Assembly: GCA_947446935.1 (NCBI GenBank)
Contig: CANFIV010000059.1
Span: 1 to 7,839 of the forward strand
From: Sphingomonadaceae bacterium
Lineage (GTDB): Bacteria > Pseudomonadota > Alphaproteobacteria > Sphingomonadales > Sphingomonadaceae
Reading direction: 5' to 3'
DNA: 7,839 bases
Made by a program: the position numbers and the translations under genes. The notes under the pieces were generated by a model. That model was given only the letters and a program-made list of their open reading frames with translations, searched no databases and was not told the origin of the DNA. Numbering within the stretch: position 1 is the first letter of the stretch; every line of letters begins with the position of its first letter. This document shows, in pieces, positions 1 to 5,284 of this stretch.

Positions 1-381
1 ATGACTCTTCGCGTTCCGGTCAACAAGGTCGAAGCGATCGGCATGCGCAAGCTCTCGTCTGACAAGACGCTGCGCGAAGCACTCGATACGCTCAAGGGCA
101 AGCCCAAGGTGAAGCGCACCATGTGGTCGCGCCGTGCCCAGGAATACGAAGCCAAGATCAACTCTGGTGATCTCGTCTCGATCGCGGAAGTGACGCGCGA
201 CCTGTTCCGCGCCGACGACCAGCCCGAGCAGAGCTATTCCGAGCGCCAGATCTTCGAGGCCGCTTCCTCGCGCCTCGCCCGCGAATTGGCTGCGATGGAA
301 AAGACCGACGAGCCCGCCGCGCTCAAGAAGATCCTCGCGATCCTCAATGAGCACGCGCCGAAGTACTACGAAACAGCCTGA
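1..381 (+). CDS. carD: CarD/CdnL-family transcriptional regulator, C-terminal part (5' end outside window)
   Basis: CarD/CdnL proteins bind the RNA polymerase beta subunit through an N-terminal Tudor-like domain and stabilise the open promoter complex, notably at rRNA promoters. The 126 residues visible here correspond to the end of the N-terminal domain (TLRVPVNKVEAIGMRKLSS, residues 2-20) and the all-helical DNA-contacting domain. The latter includes MWSRRAQEYEAKINSGD at 41-57, with the conserved Trp at 42 that wedges at the upstream edge of the -10 bubble in characterised homologues, and DQPEQSYSERQ at 73-83. Full alphaproteobacterial family members are about 165-175 aa, so roughly 45 residues lie upstream of the window. 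The ATG at base 1 is an internal Met codon of the usual RMTLRVP stretch, not the likely start. The gene ends with TGA and is followed by a strong terminator, so it is probably not joined to the next gene. Identity is firm; only the start is missing. Confidence 0.93.
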   Translation: MTLRVPVNKVEAIGMRKLSSDKTLREALDTLKGKPKVKRTMWSRRAQEYEAKINSGDLVSIAEVTRDLFRADDQPEQSYSERQIFEAASSRLARELAAMEKTDEPAALKKILAILNEHAPKYYETA

Positions 382-396
382 TTCAATCAGCCTTCC

Positions 397-418
397 GGAT
401 GTGCTGCACGGCACATCC
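397..418 (+). other. Small hairpin between carD and its terminator
   Basis: A perfect 8-bp inverted repeat (GGATGTGC at 397-404, GCACATCC at 411-418) has a 6-base loop and sits 15 bases after the carD stop codon. No T-run follows directly. It may protect the 3' end of the carD mRNA or assist the stronger hairpin just downstream. The structure is read directly; its role is inferred. Confidence 0.5.
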
Positions 419-426
419 CACAGCAG

Positions 427-459
427 AAAAGGCCGCCGGCACCATCCGGCGGCCTTTTT
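427..459 (+). terminator. Intrinsic (Rho-independent) terminator of carD
   Basis: A perfect 9-bp GC stem (GGCCGCCGG at 431-439, CCGGCGGCC at 446-454) with a 6-base loop is followed by five T residues at 455-459. Four A residues at 427-430 precede it, so the stem can be extended to 13 bp and the element could act in both directions. It lies 45 bases after the carD stop codon and separates carD from the lipoprotein gene. Confidence 0.93.
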
Positions 460-499
460 CGTGTGCCCGCCAAACCGCCAATCCGGATCGGCGAACGAC

Positions 500-528
500 A
501 TGGCACCGTTTATGGAGGTGCGTTATAC
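500..528 (+). promoter_or_regulatory. Possible sigma-70-type promoter for the DUF2807 lipoprotein gene
   Basis: After the carD terminator the next gene needs its own promoter. A TTATAC -10-like hexamer lies at 523-528, with a weak -35-like ATGGCA at 500-505, giving a 17-base spacer. Transcription would begin about 20 bases before the start codon at 555. The -10 match is fair and the -35 is poor, so this is only a candidate. Confidence 0.35.
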
Positions 529-554
529 GGGTAACACACTTCAAGGAACGCGTC

Positions 555-1310
555 ATGATCAAGGATATTGCCCGGTCGCTGACTGAAATTGCCATTGCCG
601 CCATTGCACTGTCAGTCTCGGGCTGCAGCACTGCGTCGGTCTCGATGGACGGAATGAAGGGTGTGCCGCTGGCTGAGCTCGATCTATCCGGCCAGCCGCC
701 TGAGGAAATTGCGCTGCTGGGGCCGGACACGGTCAACGTCGTGGAAGGCGACAAGTTGGCGATTGATGTCGAGGGCGATCAGGCAATCCAAGATCTTCTG
801 CGTTTCGTCCTGCACGACGGAAAGCTCTCGATCGGCCGTCAGGGCTGGACGATCGGCGGCCTTGGCGGGAGCGGATCGAACGATGGCGCAACCATCCGCG
901 TGACCCTGCCCACAGTCCGCAAACTGGTCATGGCGGGATCCGGCACAATCAACGCCGCAGCCTTTCGTGGCGGCTCGGCCAGTGTCAGCATTGCAGGCTC
1001 GGGCGATATCAATGTGCCTACGGTCGACATGGGCGAACTCAAGGTCGACATGATAGGCTCGGGCGACTTGAAACTGGCTGGGAAGGCCAAATCGCTAAAA
1101 CTGACCATTGCGGGCAACGGTACGGCTGATCTGGCTGGGTTGACGGTCGAGCAGGCGAGGGTCGACGTCGTCGGCTCGGGTGACGCAAGCTTTGCCTCGG
1201 ACGGAGAGGTTACCGCCAATATCATGGGCTCTGGTGATGTGCGGGTGAAGGGTCGCGCCCGATGCAAGGTCACCGCAATGGGTTCCGGAACGCTGGTTTG
1301 CGAACCCTGA
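555..1310 (+). CDS. DUF2807 (head GIN domain) lipoprotein with GSG-turn repeats
   Basis: This predicted 251-aa envelope lipoprotein has no known biochemical function. The start at 555 is chosen because an AAGGA ribosome binding site lies 7 bases upstream and the first residues form a lipoprotein signal peptide: K3 and R7, a hydrophobic stretch 12-22, then the lipobox V-S-G-C with the lipidated Cys at 24. The reading frame stays open upstream to 399, across the carD terminator, but that part is not signal-like. Residues about 55-245 match the DUF2807/head-GIN fold, a right-handed beta-solenoid. Seven turns carry GSG or GNG at residues 128, 148, 168, 187, 207, 225 and 243, that is, every 18-20 residues. 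Two Cys (237, 249) flank the last turn and could form a disulfide that caps the solenoid. Family members are common as single genes in Sphingomonadales and Bacteroidetes. Family identity is strong; role and partner are unknown. Confidence 0.85.
   Translation: MIKDIARSLTEIAIAAIALSVSGCSTASVSMDGMKGVPLAELDLSGQPPEEIALLGPDTVNVVEGDKLAIDVEGDQAIQDLLRFVLHDGKLSIGRQGWTIGGLGGSGSNDGATIRVTLPTVRKLVMAGSGTINAAAFRGGSASVSIAGSGDINVPTVDMGELKVDMIGSGDLKLAGKAKSLKLTIAGNGTADLAGLTVEQARVDVVGSGDASFASDGEVTANIMGSGDVRVKGRARCKVTAMGSGTLVCEP
936..1289 (+). repeat. In-gene tandem GSG-coil repeats of the DUF2807 solenoid
   Basis: Seven GSG/GNG turns are spaced 18-20 codons apart in the encoded protein. The repetition is partly visible in DNA: GGCTCGGGCGA occurs identically at 996-1006 and 1056-1066, exactly 60 bases apart, and GGCTCGGGTGA occurs at 1173-1183. 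The repeats are diverged elsewhere, which suggests old internal duplication maintained by structure rather than recent expansion. Confidence 0.75.
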
Positions 1311-1368
1311 CACGCCGCCCGGTTGGCACCTGCATCGGCACCATGTCGCTATGTTGGGATCAGGGTTC
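1302..1368. repeat. Perfect 9-bp inverted repeat around the DUF2807 stop codon
   Basis: GAACCCTGA at 1302-1310 ends with the stop codon of the DUF2807 gene and is perfectly complementary to TCAGGGTTC at 1360-1368, with 49 bases between the arms. No T-run follows. It could be a long-range mRNA stem, a weak 3'-end structure or chance. Confidence 0.4.
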
Positions 1369-1379
1369 ATCGCAATGCA

Positions 1380-1393
1380 ACCCCTGGCGGGGT
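1380..1393 (+). other. Short GC hairpin upstream of the small lipoprotein gene
   Basis: ACCCC at 1380-1384 pairs with GGGGT at 1389-1393 across the 4-base loop TGGC. It lies about 20 bases before the proposed ribosome binding site of the next gene. No U-tract follows, so it is not a standard terminator. It could form a 5' leader stem; the evidence is limited to the pairing. Confidence 0.3.
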
Positions 1394-1412
1394 AAGTCTG
1401 GCCTGAAACCGT

Positions 1413-1418
1413 GAAAGG
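1413..1418 (+). promoter_or_regulatory. Ribosome binding site supporting the TTG start at 1427
   Basis: GAAAGG sits 8 bases before TTG 1427. This is the main evidence for the non-ATG start, because the next in-frame Met lies beyond the lipobox, at residue 25. Confidence 0.55.
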
Positions 1419-1426
1419 CCAAGATT

Positions 1427-1738
1427 TTGCTGCGCCCCCTGCTTGTCCTTTGCCCGTTTCTCGCGCTCGCGCTTTCAGGCTGCTTGGCGCAGACAGCGAT
1501 GAGTGTCGTCACTGCGCCGGTTCATATGGGCGCAAAGGCGGTCGACCTCGCGACCACCAGCCAATCGGAAGCCGATGAGAATCGCGGTCGAGCGATGCGC
1601 AAGCGCGATGACAAGATCAAGAAACTGCAGCGCCGGTACAATCACCAGACGGAGGCCTGCAGCCGAGGTGAAAGCGCTGCTTGCGCGCAAGCCGCACGGA
1701 TCAATGGCGAGATCGAGGAACTCCGCGCGCGGCAATAA
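1427..1738 (+). CDS. Small helical lipoprotein of unknown function, TTG start
   Basis: This predicted 103-aa lipoprotein matches no named family that I can assign with confidence, though it resembles conserved hypothetical proteins of sphingomonads. The start is probably TTG at 1427: an in-frame TGA at 1412 rules out anything much further upstream, there is no ATG before the signal peptide, and GAAAGG at 1413-1418 lies 8 bases before the TTG. The signal peptide has Arg3, a Leu/Ala-rich core and the lipobox L-S-G-C with lipidated Cys19. The mature part is about 85 residues: a short linker (20-44), then a highly charged segment (47-70, rich in K/R/D/E) and a helical C-terminal half. Cys78 and Cys86 are spaced 8 apart and could pair in the periplasm. 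It ends only 5 bases from the end of the convergent tsaC gene, with no terminator between. It may be read from its own promoter or through from the DUF2807 gene 116 bases upstream. Confidence 0.72.
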   Translation: MLRPLLVLCPFLALALSGCLAQTAMSVVTAPVHMGAKAVDLATTSQSEADENRGRAMRKRDDKIKKLQRRYNHQTEACSRGESAACAQAARINGEIEELRARQ

Positions 1739-1743
1739 CGCGC

Positions 1744-2697
1744 TCAGGCGGCTGCGCGGCGCAACCGGTCGTTGATCGCCGCGCCAATGCCGTCATCGGG
1801 TATCGAAGCGATGGCAATGCGCGGTTCGGGAGCCTCCGCGGCAAGATGCAGGCAAGCGTATAGCCGGGCCGCCGCTTCGGCCAGATCACCGTGCATTGAA
1901 AGCGAAACAGCACCCGCAACCGGGCCGAACCCGATCAGGAACTCGCCGGGTTCTGCGGCGCGGGCGTCAAGCCGCACCGGCTTGCCCGGCGCATAATGGC
2001 TGGCAAGCTGGCCCGGCGCCTCGATCCGGGCCGATCCTGACGTCACGCCGTCAGACTGGGGCCCGAGAATGCCGGCAATTGCGGCCTCTGTGATCGGTCC
2101 GGGGCGCAGAATGCTCCAGCCACCTTCAGGTCGCACCGCAACGATCGTTGATTCGAGCCCCTGTCTGGTGCTCCCGCCATCAAGAATCAGGTCGACCCGC
2201 CCGCCCAGCGAGCTAGCGACATGCGCAGCGTTGGTCGGGCTAACCGCGCCGCTGCGATTGGCCGAGGGCGCCGCCAGCGGCAGGCCTGTCGCGGCCAGCA
2301 CCGCGCGCATCACCGGATGCGCCGGCACGCGCAGTGCCACGGTGGGCAGCCCGGCGCTCACCGCAGGCGCCAGCGGCGCGTCTGGACGGCGCGGCAGCAC
2401 CATGGTCAGCGCACCGGGCCAGAACGCCTCCGCAAGACTCCTTGCACGCGCATCGAACACTGCGAGCGCTTCTGCGGCCGCCAGATCCAAGACATGCACA
2501 ATCAGCGGGTTGAAATCAGGCCGACCCTTGGCGCGGTAGATCGCCGCGACAGCCGCTGCGCTGTCAGCCCGCGCGGCAAGGCCATAGACCGTCTCGGTGG
2601 GCACTGCCACGGTCCCGCTTTGCGCCAGCACACCTGCCGCCTCGGCAATACCAAGATCGTCCGCAGGCCGCACGTTGGGGGGCTTTGTAGTGCTCAT
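1744..2697 (-). CDS. tsaC: L-threonylcarbamoyladenylate synthase (TsaC/Sua5 type)
   Basis: The enzyme makes threonylcarbamoyl-AMP from threonine, bicarbonate and ATP. This is the first step of the t6A37 modification of tRNAs that read ANN codons; TsaD and partners then transfer the group, in the cytoplasm. The 317-aa protein is the long Sua5 form (TsaC2) rather than the short E. coli TsaC of about 190 aa. The YrdC domain covers about residues 14-205, with VPTETVYGLA at 32-41, the K-x-R substrate-binding pair at 57 and 59 (AKGRPDFNPLIVHV), APSANRSG at 143-150, SPT at 153-155 and LESTIV at 181-186. The linker GQLASHYAPGKP (229-240) and a C-terminal Sua5 domain follow, to about 315. The ATG at 2697 is the only reasonable start, since an in-frame TAG lies 12 bases upstream. 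There is no well-spaced ribosome binding site, so translation may begin near a leaderless 5' end. It is divergent from the acyl-CoA dehydrogenase gene. Confidence 0.95.
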   Translation of the reverse strand: MSTTKPPNVRPADDLGIAEAAGVLAQSGTVAVPTETVYGLAARADSAAAVAAIYRAKGRPDFNPLIVHVLDLAAAEALAVFDARARSLAEAFWPGALTMVLPRRPDAPLAPAVSAGLPTVALRVPAHPVMRAVLAATGLPLAAPSANRSGAVSPTNAAHVASSLGGRVDLILDGGSTRQGLESTIVAVRPEGGWSILRPGPITEAAIAGILGPQSDGVTSGSARIEAPGQLASHYAPGKPVRLDARAAEPGEFLIGFGPVAGAVSLSMHGDLAEAAARLYACLHLAAEAPEPRIAIASIPDDGIGAAINDRLRRAAA

Positions 2698-2705
2698 GCC
2701 TTGCC

Positions 2706-2711
2706 GCTATA
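2706..2711 (-). promoter_or_regulatory. Possible -10 element for tsaC, implying a very short leader
   Basis: On the - strand this hexamer reads TATAGC, a good -10-like match. A start about 6-8 bases downstream would fall near 2698-2700, almost at the tsaC ATG (2697). That would fit the absence of a usable Shine-Dalgarno. A TTGGCA -35-like element on the same strand is at a short 15-base spacing. This is a candidate only. Confidence 0.3.
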
Positions 2712-2713
2712 GG

Positions 2714-2734
2714 CCTTGGCAGAGGCTGCCAAGG
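2714..2734 (+). promoter_or_regulatory. Inverted repeat covering the acyl-CoA dehydrogenase ribosome binding site
   Basis: CCTTGGCAG at 2714-2722 is perfectly complementary to CTGCCAAGG at 2726-2734, leaving a 3-base loop (AGG). The right arm contains AAGG of the AAGGA ribosome binding site (2731-2735) for the dehydrogenase start at 2745. As RNA the stem would hide this site; as DNA it is a symmetric site in a 47-base divergent spacer where a dimeric repressor could act on both genes. The repeat is certain; which role it plays, if any, is inference. Confidence 0.55.
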
Positions 2735-2744
2735 AAAACAGCGC

Positions 2745-4466
2745 ATGAGCTTTATTGCCCCCACCGAAGACCAGGTTCTCGCCATGCGCATTTGCGCCGG
2801 AATCGACGATCTGGCTGCCCACGAACGCTACGGCGCAGCCACGCCGGATGTGGTCGAGGCCATAGCCGAAGGCATTGGTGCCTTTGCCGCGGGCGAATGG
2901 GCTCCGCTCAACCGAATCGGCGATACCGAAGGCGCGCGCTGGTCCGATGGCGTCGTGTCGTCCCCAGCCGGCTATGCCGAAGCGTATCGCGGATTTGTCG
3001 AGCAGGGCTGGGGCTCGATTGCCGGCCCCGCTGCCTTTGGCGGGCAGGGGCTGCCTTTCACGCTGGCGACTTGCGTGCTTGAAACGCTCGGCGCCGCCAA
3101 CATGGGCTTCACCCTTTTGCCCATGCTCACCGTCGGCGCGATCGAGGCGCTCGATCACCATGGCAGCGAAGTGCAAAAGGCGCTCTACTTGCCGAACCTC
3201 ATCTCCGGGGCCTGGTCGGGCACGATGAACCTGACCGAACCGCAGGCCGGCTCGGATGTCGGCGCCCTGCGCACGACAGCAATGCCGATCGGCGAAGGCG
3301 CGCATGCCGGCAAATACCGCATCGCCGGCACCAAGATCTATATCACCTGGGGCGAGCACGAACTGGCCGAGAACGTCATCCACCTCGTCCTCGCACGAAC
3401 CCCAGGTGCACCTGCGGGCTCACGCGGCATCTCGCTGTTCATCGTGCCCAAGTATCATGTGAATGCCGATGGTTCGCTTGGAGAGCGCAACGATGTTCGG
3501 TGCGTCTCGATCGAGCACAAGCTCGGCATCAATGTCTCACCCACTTGCGTCATGTCCTATGGCGACAACAATGAATGCATCGGCGAGCTCGTCGGCCATG
3601 AGAACGAGGGACTCAAGGCGATGTTCACGATGATGAACTCGGCGCGCATCAATGTTGGCAGCCAAGGGGTCCAGATCGCGGAACGCGCGCTGCAGCAGGC
3701 CCGCGCCTATGCACGCGATCGGGTGCAATCCGCCCGCGCCGGATCGAACGACAAGACCCCCGTCCCGATCATCGAGCACCCGGACGTGCGCCGCATGATC
3801 CTGCGGATGCGTGCCCTCACTGAAGGATCACGCGCGCTGCTCTATTACACGGCCGGTCAGGTCGATCGTGGCTTGCTTGGGGACAAGGCCGCCCAGCAGC
3901 GCGCCGAACTGCTCGTGCCGCTGCTCAAGGCCTGGGGCACGGATGTCGGCTGCGAAGTTGCCAGCATCGGCGTGCAGGTCTTCGGCGGCATGGGTTTTGT
4001 TGAGGAAACCGGCGCGGCGCAGCACTATCGCGACGCGCGCATCGCACCGATCTACGAGGGAACCAATGGCATTCAGGCTGCCGACCTCGTGACGCGCAAG
4101 CTGGGCATGGAAAGCGGCGGCGTACTGCAGGCACTGATGGCCGAAATCATGGCCGAAATGCAGGACGTGCCGGAAGTCGCTGCGCTCGCCAAGGATGCCG
4201 CTGCCATCGGTGCATGGATGGCAAGCGCGGACGCCACTCTCGACGACCGGTTGGCTGGAAGCGTACCTTTCCTCACCATGTGCGCGGTCGCCGTCGCGGG
4301 CTGGCAGCTCGCCCGGCAAGCCCGTGCTTCCGGTTCCACCGAGAAGACTGCCGTGACCAAAGTGTTCAACCGCACCATCGCGCCCGAGGCGCGCGGGCTG
4401 GGCGCAGCGGCCATGGCAGGCGCTTCGCTGCTCTATGAGCTCGACAGCGCGGCGCTCACGCGGTGA
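2745..4466 (+). CDS. Acyl-CoA dehydrogenase, long DmdC-like class
   Basis: This FAD flavoenzyme catalyses alpha,beta-dehydrogenation of an acyl-CoA and passes electrons to ETF. At 573 aa it belongs to the longer class (about 570-600 aa, versus about 380 for ordinary members), which includes DmdC (3-methylmercaptopropionyl-CoA dehydrogenase) and several FadE-type enzymes. An N-terminal helical domain covers about 40-155. The middle FAD-binding beta-domain (about 157-275) holds the signature GTMNLTEPQAGSD at 159-171. The C-terminal helical domain (about 283-450) contains QVFGGMGFVEE at 411-421 and YEGTNGIQ at 437-444, where Glu438 aligns with the catalytic base of DmdC-like enzymes. An extra C-terminal domain (about 465-560) is typical of this class. 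The start at 2745 has AAGGA 9 bases upstream, inside an inverted repeat. The stop overlaps the next gene's start. The actual acyl substrate cannot be told from sequence; DMSP catabolism is not implied, as no other dmd gene is present. Family call is firm. Confidence 0.93.
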   Translation: MSFIAPTEDQVLAMRICAGIDDLAAHERYGAATPDVVEAIAEGIGAFAAGEWAPLNRIGDTEGARWSDGVVSSPAGYAEAYRGFVEQGWGSIAGPAAFGGQGLPFTLATCVLETLGAANMGFTLLPMLTVGAIEALDHHGSEVQKALYLPNLISGAWSGTMNLTEPQAGSDVGALRTTAMPIGEGAHAGKYRIAGTKIYITWGEHELAENVIHLVLARTPGAPAGSRGISLFIVPKYHVNADGSLGERNDVRCVSIEHKLGINVSPTCVMSYGDNNECIGELVGHENEGLKAMFTMMNSARINVGSQGVQIAERALQQARAYARDRVQSARAGSNDKTPVPIIEHPDVRRMILRMRALTEGSRALLYYTAGQVDRGLLGDKAAQQRAELLVPLLKAWGTDVGCEVASIGVQVFGGMGFVEETGAAQHYRDARIAPIYEGTNGIQAADLVTRKLGMESGGVLQALMAEIMAEMQDVPEVAALAKDAAAIGAWMASADATLDDRLAGSVPFLTMCAVAVAGWQLARQARASGSTEKTAVTKVFNRTIAPEARGLGAAAMAGASLLYELDSAALTR

Positions 4467-5284
4467 GTGAACGCGATGCGGTGCTGCAGCGGATCGCCGA
4501 GGCGCTTGAGCGCCTTGGCCCGCCTGCGCCTGCCGCCACCGATTGGCTCGCGCATCCGGCCTATGTCTGGAGCGGGTCCGGCGGTCGCCCGGTCGATCCG
4601 CTGGAGGCCCCGCCGCTCGCGCTGATCAGCGGGGTCGATGCCCAGAAGTCAGCGGTCGCGGAAAACGTGAACCGGCTGGCGCAAGGGGCGGCGGCGCACG
4701 ATATGCTGCTCTGGGGTGCACGCGGCATGGGCAAATCGGCGCTGATTCGCGCGGCCGTTCTTGCAGCGCAGCAGGCCTATCCGGGCCGCATCGCCCTGGT
4801 GCAGGCCGCGCCCGACGAAGGACTGGCCACGCTGCTCTCCGCGCTCCGCCAGACGGACCGCCAGTTCCTGATCCTGCTCGATGATCTCGGATTCGATGCC
4901 GATGATGCAAGCTCCGCCCGGCGCCTCCGCTCGTGGCTGGAGGGCGGCGTGGAGGCGCGCCCGGCCAACGTCCGGCTCGCGGTTACGTCAAACCGCCGCG
5001 CCATCGTTGAAAGGCACATGGCCGAGCAGGACGATCCCATCAATCCGCGCGACGTGGTAGACGATCGGCTCGCTCTGGCCGACCGGTTCGGGCTTTCGCT
5101 TGGCTTCCATGCTTGCTCGCAAGACGATTATCTCGCGATCATTGCCGGCTATTCAGCCCACTATGGGCTGGAATACGCCGCCGAGGATGCACTCGCCTGG
5201 TCCAAGCAGCGCGGCAGCCGTTCAGGCCGCGTCGCTTGGCAATTCGTCAACGAACTGGCCGGCCGCGCGGGCCGCAGCCTTTAA
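4463..5284 (+). CDS. DUF815-family AAA+ ATPase
   Basis: This 273-aa P-loop ATPase of the DUF815 group is widespread but without an established cellular role. An N-terminal helical part is followed by the Walker A motif GARGMGKS at 85-92 (Lys91), the Walker B stretch FLILLDDLGF at 135-144 (Asp140, Asp141), sensor-1-like VTSNRR at 174-179 (Asn177), and ADRFGL at 206-211, whose Arg208 is a candidate arginine finger. All core ATPase residues are present, so it should bind and hydrolyse ATP. The start is GTG at 4463, whose last bases form the stop codon of the acyl-CoA dehydrogenase (GTGA, 4463-4466). No good ribosome binding site precedes it, so translation probably depends on reinitiation after the upstream gene. 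There is no signal peptide or membrane segment, so it is cytoplasmic. Its stop codon overlaps that of the convergent gene. Family assignment is strong; function is unknown. Confidence 0.9.
   Translation: MSERDAVLQRIAEALERLGPPAPAATDWLAHPAYVWSGSGGRPVDPLEAPPLALISGVDAQKSAVAENVNRLAQGAAAHDMLLWGARGMGKSALIRAAVLAAQQAYPGRIALVQAAPDEGLATLLSALRQTDRQFLILLDDLGFDADDASSARRLRSWLEGGVEARPANVRLAVTSNRRAIVERHMAEQDDPINPRDVVDDRLALADRFGLSLGFHACSQDDYLAIIAGYSAHYGLEYAAEDALAWSKQRGSRSGRVAWQFVNELAGRAGRSL

Noticed and set aside
1..3. ATG at the first base as the real start of the CarD-family gene
   Set aside because: The protein begins in the middle of the conserved RMTLRVPVNK stretch and lacks most of the RNA-polymerase-binding domain, so the window simply begins at an internal Met codon.
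501..515. Sigma-54 promoter suggested by TGGCAC at 501-506
   Set aside because: The expected TTGC -12 element at the right spacing is absent (ATGG at 512-515).
399..554. N-terminal extension of the DUF2807 gene to 399
   Set aside because: The extension would be translated through the carD terminator, has no family-like sequence, and would bury the lipoprotein signal peptide. AAGGA supports the start at 555.
839..1273. 144-aa open frame on the - strand inside the DUF2807 gene
   Set aside because: Low-complexity Pro/Ser/Ala product mirroring the GSG repeats on the other strand; no ribosome binding site or family resemblance.
2069..2712. Long + strand frames opposite tsaC
   Set aside because: tsaC matches a conserved family throughout; the opposite frames give Arg/Ala-rich, low-complexity products typical of GC-rich shadow frames.
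2694..3383. 229-aa - strand frame opposite the acyl-CoA dehydrogenase, and a similar 163-aa frame at 3828-4319
   Set aside because: They lie entirely over a well-conserved + strand enzyme, have no recognisable domains, and start without ribosome binding sites.
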